The position numbers and the translations under genes were made by a program. Positions 27,546-34,727 of a stretch of DNA of 64,000 nt are shown here, in pieces. Positions within the stretch are counted from its first letter, which is position 1. Each line of letters opens with the position of its first letter. The notes beneath the pieces were generated by a model. The model did no database searches. It had not been told where the DNA came from and saw nothing but the letters and a program-made list of their open reading frames with translations. The stretch lies in contig NZ_CP109592.1 of NCBI RefSeq assembly GCF_036250675.1, forward strand, positions 3,596,001-3,660,000, given 5' to 3'. This DNA is from Streptomyces sp. NBC_01689. GTDB taxonomy: Bacteria; Actinomycetota; Actinomycetes; Streptomycetales; Streptomycetaceae.

Positions 27546-27758
27546 TCACTTGTTCAGGTGGGTCCAGAACTCGTCGAACGAGAGGACCTTGTCGCCGTTG
27601 AGGTCGCGGGTGGCGATGACGGCCTCCGCCACCGACTCGGTGACGTTCCAGTCACCGCCCTGGGCGAGGGCGCTCTTGAACTCGGCCGCGGTGATGAAAC
27701 CGTCACCGTCCGTATCGATCCGCTCGAACTGCTTGCGTGCTTCCTCGATGTCCGCCAC
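27546..27758 (-). CDS. cabD: EF-hand calcium-binding protein (CabD-like)
   Basis: A 70-residue calmodulin-like protein with two EF-hands. Loop 1 is DTDGDGFITAAE (15-26) and loop 2 is DLNGDKVLSFDE (52-63), both with the canonical acidic ligands at positions 1, 3, 5 and 12. Size and sequence fit CabD of S. coelicolor, a small intracellular calcium buffer or sensor; the symbol is by resemblance. The gene is monocistronic. Confidence 0.88.
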   Translation of the reverse strand: MADIEEARKQFERIDTDGDGFITAAEFKSALAQGGDWNVTESVAEAVIATRDLNGDKVLSFDEFWTHLNK

Positions 27759-27879
27759 CGATCCGCCCCTTCGTAGTGCATTACTGCCGTGTGTACGGAG
27801 GTCAGATTAACGGGCGCGCAGGCCGCGCAGTGCGGCGACCACCCACGCGGACTCCGCGCGGTGTGCGGGCGGGATCCCT

Positions 27880-27933
27880 GGCCCGCGCCTGGAGGAGCAA
27901 CTCCCGGCGCGGGCCCGGCACCGCGGTGCCGGG
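27880..27933 (-). terminator. Terminator of the deacetylase/beta-propeller operon
   Basis: Just after the beta-propeller lipoprotein stop codon a perfect 20-base palindrome (27914-27933, half-site CCCGGCACCG) is followed by a second stem (GGCCCGCGCC 27880-27889 with 27906-27915). The two overlap slightly and could be alternative structures of one terminator. Confidence 0.65.
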
Positions 27934-27934
27934 G

Positions 27935-29116
27935 TCAGCGGAAGATGCCGGTGTGACCGAGCGAGTAGCGGCCCGGCTGCGGGTAGACGGCCAGGCCGTG
28001 CGGTCCGCTGCCGACCCGGATACGGGCCAGCTGCTTCCCGGAGCCGGTGTCGATGGCGTACACCTCGGAGTTGTAACGCCCGGACAGCCACAGGACCTTT
28101 CCGTCGGCCGAGACGCCGCCCATGTCGGGGCTGCCACCGCCGGGCAGACGCCACTTCCTGATCAGTCTGTCCTGGGCGAAGTCGAAGACGGAGATCGTCC
28201 CCTCGCCCCGGTTGGAGATGTACATCTCCCGGGAGTCGCGGCTGACGTACAGACCGTGGCAGCCCTTCCCGGTGTGCAGCAGCGTCGGCTTGCCGAACGT
28301 GTCCCCGTCCAGCACCCACACCCCGTCGGCGACCATGTCGGCGATGTAGAACTTCTTGCCGTCCGGGGAGATCTTCACGTCCTGCGGCATGGCGCCGCGG
28401 TAGGGGAGCTTCTGCTGCGCGACGACCTTCATCCTCTCGGTGTCGACCTTGAGCAGTTCACCGCTGAACTCGCACGACACGATGAAGTAGCGGCCGTCGG
28501 GCGAGAAGTCGGCGTGGTTGACGCCGTAGCAGCTGACCGGTACGGACTTCTTGACCTCCATGGTGTGCGCGTCGCGGAAGACCAGCTCGCGATCGAGGGA
28601 GGCCATGACGATCGCGTACTTGCCGTTCGGGGTGAAGTACAGGTTGTAGGGGTCGTGCACGGCGACGGACTTGCCGGCCCTGCCGGTCTTCGGGTCGATG
28701 GGGGTGAGGGAGTTGCCCCGGTCGTTGTTGACCCAGAGCGTCTTCATGTCCCAGGACGGCACGACGTGCTGGGGCTGCACCCCGACCCGGATCGTCCTGA
28801 CGACCTTGTAGGTCGCCGGGTCGATGACGGAGACCGTGTTCGAGTTGGTGTTGGGCACGTAGACGCGGGACGGGAAGTCCTTGACCGCCGGCGACAGCTG
28901 GTTCGCGCGGTCGGCGGCGTACACGTCCTTCGGGTCGAGCACGGGCGGCATGCCGGGCAGGCCGTCCGCCTTCTTCGGCTGGGCGGGACGGACGGCGGCC
29001 TGGGTGCCGGTGGCCGGGTGCGCGTGGTCCCTGGACCCGCCGCCGCAGCCCGCGAGGGCGGCGAGCACGGCGCCCGCGATCAGGACGCTCCGGAGGTGGT
29101 TGCGGTTGCGGTGCAT
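27935..29116 (-). CDS. YVTN beta-propeller lipoprotein
   Basis: A 393-residue extracytoplasmic lipoprotein with lipobox LAALAGC (Cys 24). The body is a seven-bladed beta-propeller of the YncE/YVTN type: repeats such as VYVPNTNSNTVSVIDPATYKVV, and similar NRGEGTISVFD and SPDGRY/SADGKV strands at ~43-residue intervals. Such propellers bind proteins or ligands and are rarely enzymes. ATG at 29116 overlaps the deacetylase stop by one base (TGATG), so the pair is translationally coupled and probably works together on the cell surface. Confidence 0.87.
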   Translation of the reverse strand: MHRNRNHLRSVLIAGAVLAALAGCGGGSRDHAHPATGTQAAVRPAQPKKADGLPGMPPVLDPKDVYAADRANQLSPAVKDFPSRVYVPNTNSNTVSVIDPATYKVVRTIRVGVQPQHVVPSWDMKTLWVNNDRGNSLTPIDPKTGRAGKSVAVHDPYNLYFTPNGKYAIVMASLDRELVFRDAHTMEVKKSVPVSCYGVNHADFSPDGRYFIVSCEFSGELLKVDTERMKVVAQQKLPYRGAMPQDVKISPDGKKFYIADMVADGVWVLDGDTFGKPTLLHTGKGCHGLYVSRDSREMYISNRGEGTISVFDFAQDRLIRKWRLPGGGSPDMGGVSADGKVLWLSGRYNSEVYAIDTGSGKQLARIRVGSGPHGLAVYPQPGRYSLGHTGIFR

Positions 29117-29979
29117 CAGCTCAGCAGCTCCGTGGTGGTGACCGCGCGCAGACCGCGACGGCCGAGTTCTTCCAGGACGGCGGGAAGCGCGGCGACCGTG
29201 TCCGCGTATCCGAAGTGCAGGCTCACCACGGATCCGTTGCGGATGCCGCCGAGAACCTGGCGGGTGACGGCGGCGGCGCCCGGCGAGGTGTAGTCGAGCG
29301 AGTCGAGGTCGTACGAGAGGACGTGCGGGTAGCCCGCGGCGCGGGCCAGCCGTTCGACGGCCGGGGAGGCACGCGGTGTACGGGAGGGACGGAACCAGGT
29401 GCCGATCGAGCCGGTCAGCCGGCGCAGGCGCTCCGCGCAGCCCCGGATCTCCGCGTCGGCCTCCTTCTCGGACATCGCGTTGATGTCGAGATGGCGCAGG
29501 GTGTGGTTGCCGAGGTCGTGGCCGCCGTCGAGGATGCGCCGGGCCAGGTCCGGGTGTTCGTCCAGCCAGGTCCCGACCGCGAGCACCGTGACGCGGGCCC
29601 CGTTCTTCTCGGCCTCGCCGAGCAGGGTCCTGGCGACGGCCGGATCGCCCTGACCGTGGAAGGTGAGGGCGACCCGGGGACGGTCGCGGGGGCCGTGGCT
29701 GATCTCGGCGGGCTGGCCGGGGAACCGCCGGGGCGCCGCGGCGGCGGGCCGTGCGGCCGGGTGGGCGGCCGACGGTGTGCCGGACGCAGGGGACGCGGCG
29801 AGCGGGTGGGCGGCGGCACCGGACGTGGCGCAGGCCGCGGTGAGACTCCCGGCGGCGAGGGTCCCGGCGGCGAGCGCGACCCCCGAACGCAGCGCCGCAC
29901 GCCGATCCGGCGCGGTGCGCGTGACGCTCTCGTCGGTGGAGTGCTGAGGGGGACGGTCGGGCGTGGTCACTCGCACCAT
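29116..29979 (-). CDS. Variant polysaccharide deacetylase (NodB domain)
   Basis: A 287-residue secreted CE4-like protein. It has a signal region with RR at 26-27 and a hydrophobic stretch ending SLTAAC near residue 50, then an Ala/Pro linker. In the NodB domain motif 2 is GNHTLRH (His 159 and His 163 available for metal), motif 4 is YDLDSLD and motif 5 is VSLHFG. Motif 1, normally TFDDG, reads TFHGQGD (about 106-112). Both Asp of the canonical pair are replaced, so the usual catalytic base and one zinc ligand are missing. It may be inactive, or belong to a branch with a different metal site. No clear ribosome binding site precedes the ATG. Confidence 0.8.
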   Translation of the reverse strand: MVRVTTPDRPPQHSTDESVTRTAPDRRAALRSGVALAAGTLAAGSLTAACATSGAAAHPLAASPASGTPSAAHPAARPAAAAPRRFPGQPAEISHGPRDRPRVALTFHGQGDPAVARTLLGEAEKNGARVTVLAVGTWLDEHPDLARRILDGGHDLGNHTLRHLDINAMSEKEADAEIRGCAERLRRLTGSIGTWFRPSRTPRASPAVERLARAAGYPHVLSYDLDSLDYTSPGAAAVTRQVLGGIRNGSVVSLHFGYADTVAALPAVLEELGRRGLRAVTTTELLS

Positions 29980-30056
29980 TTAAGGGCGTGTCGGGGCGAA
30001 ATCGGGCGATTGGACCGATGGGCGGGGTGCGGGTCGCGACGGAGTACGGGGCCGGG

Positions 30057-30100
30057 CGCACCGCGTACCGGGCCCTCGCCCCGAACCGGGACGCGGTGCG
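30057..30100 (-). terminator. Hairpin after the ATP-binding protein gene
   Basis: CGCACCGCGT (30057-30066) pairs perfectly with ACGCGGTGCG (30091-30100), 17 bases downstream of the ATP-binding protein stop. Probable terminator; the deacetylase gene follows on the same strand. Confidence 0.5.
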
Positions 30101-30116
30101 GGTCGCGAGGGTGCGG

Positions 30117-30620
30117 TCAGCGGTCGGCGACGCGCATCTCGAACCAGGTCGTCTTGCCGCGGGGCAGGAGGTCGACGCCCCAGCGGTCGGAGAGCTTGTC
30201 GACGAGGAAGAGACCCCGGCCGCTCAGGTCCATCTCCTGGACCGGCATCAGACAGGGCAGCCCGCGGGAGGGGTCGCGGACCTCGATGCGGATCCAGCCG
30301 CGGCGCCGTCGCATCCGCAGTCCGAAGACGCGGGCGCCGGTGTGCCGCACGGCGTTGCCGACGAGTTCGGAGACGAGCAGGACGGCGTCCTCGGTCATCT
30401 TCGGGGAGAGTCCCCAGTGGCGCAGGACGACGACCTGGGTGAGCCGGCGCGCGGTGGCCGCGGACTCGGGGCGGGACGGCAGCGGCACCTCCGCCTCCGT
30501 CGGGTTGCCGAACAACTCGAGCGCCTTCAGCGCCCGTTCGTCCTCGACCGCAGGCGACCAGCGCGCCGCGGTCGCACTCACGTGCCGCCGCGGCTGTTCC
30601 ATACCCTCCAGCCCCGCCAT
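30117..30620 (-). CDS. ATP-binding (SpoIIAB/RsbW-like) regulatory protein
   Basis: A HATPase_c domain protein of about 167 residues from the group common in Streptomyces as putative anti-sigma factors or anti-anti-sigma partners. The N box is VSELVGNAVRHTG, the G1 box is VRDPSRGLP and the G2 region is GRGLFLVDKLSDRWG. No cognate sigma factor or STAS antagonist is adjacent. The start is uncertain: ATG at 30620 (MAGLEGM) is taken, with alternatives at 30602, 30629, 30632 and 30713. Confidence 0.8.
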   Translation of the reverse strand: MAGLEGMEQPRRHVSATAARWSPAVEDERALKALELFGNPTEAEVPLPSRPESAATARRLTQVVVLRHWGLSPKMTEDAVLLVSELVGNAVRHTGARVFGLRMRRRRGWIRIEVRDPSRGLPCLMPVQEMDLSGRGLFLVDKLSDRWGVDLLPRGKTTWFEMRVADR

Positions 30621-30798
30621 GCCCCCCATCATGGCCGCCCAGGCCGCTCCCGGGGGCCGTTCCGGAGGAATACGCCCCCCGGAAGCGCTCGTTCCGCACC
30701 ATCCGATCGGCATATGCCAGGGGCAGTTCGGGGTTCACCACAGCCCGCCCCACCTGCTACGACTCACCCCTGAGGGGCAATCTCCCCAGGCCCCCCGC

Positions 30799-30820
30799 AA
30801 GCCAGCCTTAAGGCTGGCTT
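30799..30820. promoter_or_regulatory. 22-base perfect palindrome
   Basis: AAGCCAGCC (30799-30807) and GGCTGGCTT (30812-30820) flank TTAA. The palindrome lies about 110 bases downstream of the enoyl-CoA hydratase stop and 180 bases upstream of the ATP-binding protein start. It may be a terminator hairpin or an operator; the AT centre is unusual in this GC-rich sequence. Confidence 0.5.
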
Positions 30821-30931
30821 AAGGACCGCATAATCCAGCCCTTCGGGGGACACCGGGTAAGACACCGAGTCAACTGCAAGTGGATCAGCGGAATTCGACG
30901 GGTGATTCTCCGCGCGGCCGGACGCGTCCGG

Positions 30932-31699
30932 TCAGAGGAACTTCGCCTTGCCCGGCCCCTCCTCGACGAAGCTGCGCATCCCGCGCTCACGGTCCTCCGT
31001 CGCGAACAGGCCTGCGAACCAGTTCCGTTCGACCGCGAGTCCGGTCTCCAGGTCCGTCTCCAGGCCCGTGTCGATGGACTCCTTCGCGGCGCGCAGCGCG
31101 ATCGCGGGCCCCTGCGCGAGCTTCGCGGCCCATGTGTGCGCGGCGGTGTACACCTCGGCGGCGGGGACGATCCGGTCCACCAGCCCGAGCGAGAGCGCCT
31201 CCTCGGCCTTCACCATCCGGCCGGTGAAGATGAGGTCCTTCGCCTTGGAGGGGCCGATCAGCCGGGAGAGACGCTGGGTGCCGCCGGCGCCCGGGATCAG
31301 CCCGAGCAGGATCTCCGGCTGTCCGAGCTTCGCGTCGTCCGCGGCGATGCGGAAGTCCGCGCAGAGCGCCAACTCGCAGCCGCCGCCGAGCGCGTACCCG
31401 GTGATCGCCGCGACGACGGGCTTGGGGATGCGGGCGACGGCGCTGAAGGAGTCCTGCAGGGCCCGGGACCTGACGATCATCGCCACGTGGTCCATGGCCT
31501 GCATCTCCTTGATGTCCGCGCCCGCCGCGAACACCTTCTCCCCGCCGTGGATGACCACGGCGCGGACGTCCGTACGCCGTGTGACCTCCTCGGCGAGCTC
31601 CTTGAGACGGTCCTGCGTCGCGACGTCCAGCGCGTTCATGGGAGGGCGGTCCAGGCGGAGGGTGCCGACGCCTTCGGCCACTTCGAGATGCACAGTCAT
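30932..31699 (-). CDS. Enoyl-CoA hydratase/isomerase family protein
   Basis: A 255-residue crotonase-fold enzyme that hydrates 2-enoyl-CoA in beta-oxidation or a related pathway. The oxyanion-hole segments FAAGADIKEMQ and GYALGGGCELALCADFRIA are present. The catalytic Glu region GQPEILLGLIPGAGGTQRL is intact, so true hydratase activity is likely. It is monocistronic, following the L,D-transpeptidase gene on the same strand after 87 bases that include a terminator. Confidence 0.93.
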   Translation of the reverse strand: MTVHLEVAEGVGTLRLDRPPMNALDVATQDRLKELAEEVTRRTDVRAVVIHGGEKVFAAGADIKEMQAMDHVAMIVRSRALQDSFSAVARIPKPVVAAITGYALGGGCELALCADFRIAADDAKLGQPEILLGLIPGAGGTQRLSRLIGPSKAKDLIFTGRMVKAEEALSLGLVDRIVPAAEVYTAAHTWAAKLAQGPAIALRAAKESIDTGLETDLETGLAVERNWFAGLFATEDRERGMRSFVEEGPGKAKFL

Positions 31700-31727
31700 G
31701 CAGGCAGGTTAACGCGCGCTAACGACA

Positions 31728-31766
31728 ACGGGCCCGGTGTGCTGGGTCACAGCGCACCGGGCCCGT
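31728..31766 (-). terminator. Terminator of the L,D-transpeptidase gene
   Basis: A 16-base stem (31728-31743 with 31751-31766, one G-U type mismatch, seven-base loop) lies 21 bases after the L,D-transpeptidase stop codon and just before the next gene on the same strand. Confidence 0.85.
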
Positions 31767-31786
31767 GCCGAGGGCCACGGGGACCG

Positions 31787-33034
31787 TCAGGCCGTCCACT
31801 TCTCCCAGGACATGTTCCAGCCGTTGAGGCCGTTGTCCGGAGCGACCGTACGGTCGTGGGACCGCTTGACGACGACCACGTCACCGATGATCGAGTGGTC
31901 GAAGAACCAGGCGGCGGGAGCGTTGCGGTCGCCGCCCCCGCGGACGTCGCGCAGGCCCACGCAGCCGTGGCTGGCGTTGTAGTTGCCGAAGGCGTCGCCG
32001 CCCCAGTAGTTGCCGTGGATGAAGGTGCCGGAGTCGGTCAGGCGCTGGGCGTCCGGCACGTCCTTGATGTCGTACTCGCCGCCGTAGCCGACCGTCTCGC
32101 CGTTCATCCGGGTCACCCGGAGCTGCTCGCTGATCACCATCTGGCCGTTCCAGGTGTCGTAGCCCGGCTTGCCCGTGGTGATCGGGATGGTCTTGATGAC
32201 CTTGCCGTCGCGCTTGACGACCATCTTGTGGGTCTTCGCGTCGACGGTGGAGACCTGGCTCCGGCCGATCGTGAACGACACCGTCTTGGCCTGCTTGCCG
32301 TAGACGCCGGGGCGGCCCTCGACGCCGTCGAGGTTCAGCGTGACGGTGACCTTCGTGCCGGCCTTCCAGTACTGCTCGGGACGGAAGTCGAGGCGGTCGT
32401 TGCCGAACCAGTGACCCTGGACGTCCACGGCCGGCTCGGTCTTGACGGTGATCGCCTTCTCGACGTCCTCGGGGTGCGTGATGCCCCGGGTGAAGCGGAC
32501 CGAGAAGGGCATCCCGACGCCGACCTTGGAGCCGTCCTCGGGGGTGAAGAGCCCCACGAAGGTGTTCTTCGGAGTCAGCGTGGTGAACGCGGACTCCTCG
32601 GCGGCCTCACGGCCGTCGGTGTCCTTGGCCACCGCGTGGACCTTGTACTTGGTCGCGGCGGCGAGGTGGGTCGCGGGCGTCCAGGTGGTCCCGCCGCCGG
32701 TGATCGCCCCGTCCACCGCCTTGCCCTTGCTGTCCTCGACCTTCACGTCGGTCAGCTTGCCCTTGGCCGCGGTCACCTTGAGGGCCCCACTGGTGGCCAC
32801 CCCGTCGCTGCCGTCCTTCGGCGCGATGGTCACCACGGCCTGCGAGGCCTTGGTGTCCGCCTTGCCGGAGCTGCCGGTGCTCTTGCCCTTGCCGTCGCCG
32901 GACCCGGAGTCCGAGCCTCCCCCGCCGCAGGCGGTCACGGCGAGCAGCAGTACGCCCAGCAGCAGCGCCAGGACTCCCTTGCTCCCCCGGGACCGCGCTC
33001 CAACCGACGTCCCCGATATCGGTCGCCCGTTCAC
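31787..33034 (-). CDS. L,D-transpeptidase lipoprotein with Ig-like domains (first of a pair)
   Basis: A 415-residue peptidoglycan cross-linking enzyme that makes 3-3 bonds between diaminopimelate residues. It has a lipobox LLAVTAC (Cys 36), a Gly/Ser linker, then two Ig-like domains as in mycobacterial LdtMt enzymes. The YkuD catalytic domain has HGNYWGGDAFGNYNASHGCVG with nucleophile Cys 358 in SHGCVGLRD. The C-terminus GWNMSWEKW is conserved with the neighbouring paralogue. The N-terminus has a basic segment before the hydrophobic core. Likely anchored to the outer face of the membrane. Confidence 0.94.
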   Translation of the reverse strand: MNGRPISGTSVGARSRGSKGVLALLLGVLLLAVTACGGGGSDSGSGDGKGKSTGSSGKADTKASQAVVTIAPKDGSDGVATSGALKVTAAKGKLTDVKVEDSKGKAVDGAITGGGTTWTPATHLAAATKYKVHAVAKDTDGREAAEESAFTTLTPKNTFVGLFTPEDGSKVGVGMPFSVRFTRGITHPEDVEKAITVKTEPAVDVQGHWFGNDRLDFRPEQYWKAGTKVTVTLNLDGVEGRPGVYGKQAKTVSFTIGRSQVSTVDAKTHKMVVKRDGKVIKTIPITTGKPGYDTWNGQMVISEQLRVTRMNGETVGYGGEYDIKDVPDAQRLTDSGTFIHGNYWGGDAFGNYNASHGCVGLRDVRGGGDRNAPAAWFFDHSIIGDVVVVKRSHDRTVAPDNGLNGWNMSWEKWTA

Positions 33035-33301
33035 GTTCGTTCTCCCCTCGCACGGCCTGATCAGGCCCGCACCCCAGCGCTTCCCCGCGCGTATCGCGCT
33101 AATTAATCACACGGTCAGAAGCGATGGATCCCTGGGATTGTCACTGTTCAGTCCCAACTTCGCCCGAGCGAAGGCGCGCTGGGTCCCCGTCTGCCACCAC
33201 TGTCCCCACCCGCTCACGCTCCGGCGTCCCGCCGTCCCCCGCCGGGCACCCGCGCCCCGCCGGCCGCCGGGGACTCGCCGGCCGCCGGCCGCCCGTGGCG
33301 G

Positions 33302-34519
33302 CTACTTCGCCGCGCCGCCCGCCTTCCACTGCGTCCAGGCCATGTTCCAGCCGCCGAGCCCGTTGTCCGGAGCGACCTTCTTGTCCTTGCTGTGCACGAC
33401 CTCGACGACGTCGCCGATCAGGCTGCGGTCGAAGAACCAGCCCGCGGGGGTGTCCGAGCCGCCGCCCTTCACGTCCCGCAGACCGACGCAGCCGTGACTG
33501 ACGTTGGTGGAGCCGAAGACGTCGCCCGACCAGTAGTTGCCGTGCAGGAAGGTCCCGGAGTCGGTGAGCCGCATCGCGTGCGGGACGTCGGGGATGTCGT
33601 ACTCGCCGCCGAACCCGACCGTGCGGCTGTTCATCCGGGTCGTCTCCAGCATCTCCATGACCACCATCTTCCCGTTGTAGGTGGTGGTCTCGGGCGACCC
33701 CGCGGTGATCGGCACGGTGGTGAGGAGGTCGCCGTCGCGGCGGACCTCCATGGTGTGGTCGGCGGCGTCGACGAGCGAGACCTGGCTGCGGCCGACGGTG
33801 AACGTGGAGGTCCTCGACTGGAGCCCGTAGACGCCCGGCGCCACTTCCACGTCGCGCAGCCGCAGGTCGACCGTCACCTCCGTGCCCGGTTTCCAGTACG
33901 TCTCGGGCCGGAAGTCGAGGCGGTCCCGGCCGAACCAGTGCGGGCGGATGTCGACGGCCGGGCTGGCCTGTACGTGGATCGCGCGCTCGACCGCGGCCCG
34001 GTCGCGGATCTCCCGGTTGAACTCCAGCGAGACGATCATTCCGGTGCCGACGGTGGACCGGTTCTCGGGCGTGAGATAGCCGATGAACCGCTCCTCGGGG
34101 ACGTACGTGGTGAAGGTCGTGTGCCGCGCCGTACGCCGCCCGTGCCCGTCGAGGGCCACCGCGTCCACCGAGTACCGCGCGCCCAGCGCGAGCCGGGGCG
34201 CGTCGGGCCGCCAGGTCAGGCCGTCCGCGGAGAGGTGTCCGGGGACGGCGGTCCGCTGTGCGTCCTGGTCCTTGACGACCCGCACGGAGTCGAGCCGGCC
34301 GTCCTCCACCCGTACCCGCAGCTCCTGCCGCGGTCGTACGTTCTTGCTGTCGTCGGCCGGGGACACCTGGATGACGTCCTCGGCGGCGGGGGGCTTGCCG
34401 AGCACCTCGTCCATCGTGCCGGAGGTGCAGCCGGCGACTCCGGCCAGCAGTGCGGCCCAGGTCAGTGCGGCGGCCAGCGCGGCCCCCGCGCGCCAGGGGC
34501 CCAGTGTCGTATGCCTCAC
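33302..34519 (-). CDS. L,D-transpeptidase lipoprotein with Ig-like domains (second of a pair)
   Basis: A 405-residue paralogue of the adjacent L,D-transpeptidase, same order: lipobox LLAGVAGC (Cys 31), Ig-like domains, YkuD domain with SHGCVGLRD and C-terminal GWNMAWTQW. GTG at 34519 (VRHTTLG) has GAGG five bases upstream; the frame is open far upstream over the divergent glgX leader, which is not coding on this strand. The pair lies tandem with 267 bases between them; each probably has its own promoter. The gene is divergent from glgX. Confidence 0.93.
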   Translation of the reverse strand: MRHTTLGPWRAGAALAAALTWAALLAGVAGCTSGTMDEVLGKPPAAEDVIQVSPADDSKNVRPRQELRVRVEDGRLDSVRVVKDQDAQRTAVPGHLSADGLTWRPDAPRLALGARYSVDAVALDGHGRRTARHTTFTTYVPEERFIGYLTPENRSTVGTGMIVSLEFNREIRDRAAVERAIHVQASPAVDIRPHWFGRDRLDFRPETYWKPGTEVTVDLRLRDVEVAPGVYGLQSRTSTFTVGRSQVSLVDAADHTMEVRRDGDLLTTVPITAGSPETTTYNGKMVVMEMLETTRMNSRTVGFGGEYDIPDVPHAMRLTDSGTFLHGNYWSGDVFGSTNVSHGCVGLRDVKGGGSDTPAGWFFDRSLIGDVVEVVHSKDKKVAPDNGLGGWNMAWTQWKAGGAAK

Positions 34520-34727
34520 GCGAACCTCGTGTCCTTCCGGCCGGGGGCAGCGGATCGCCCCCGGAGAGTGCGGTACATCGGGCCCAACGACCGCGCACCT
34601 CCGGGGAAACGTGAGTGCGAGCCAAGCTCTGGGCAGAACAGTGGGGAGGACGACGCGACGAGGAGCCGCGGCCGGGACGCCGTGCGCTCCTCTTCGGGCC
34701 GCCCACCGAGCCGCGGGAGGCTGAACG

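Noticed and set aside
29117..30061. Upstream extension of the beta-propeller lipoprotein frame
   Set aside because: The extension is out of frame with the deacetylase that clearly encodes this stretch; the lipobox start at 29116 is convincing.
30713..30932. Short open frame of about 20 codons on the plus strand near 30714
   Set aside because: No ribosome binding site, no codon bias, and it overlaps the leader of the opposite-strand gene.
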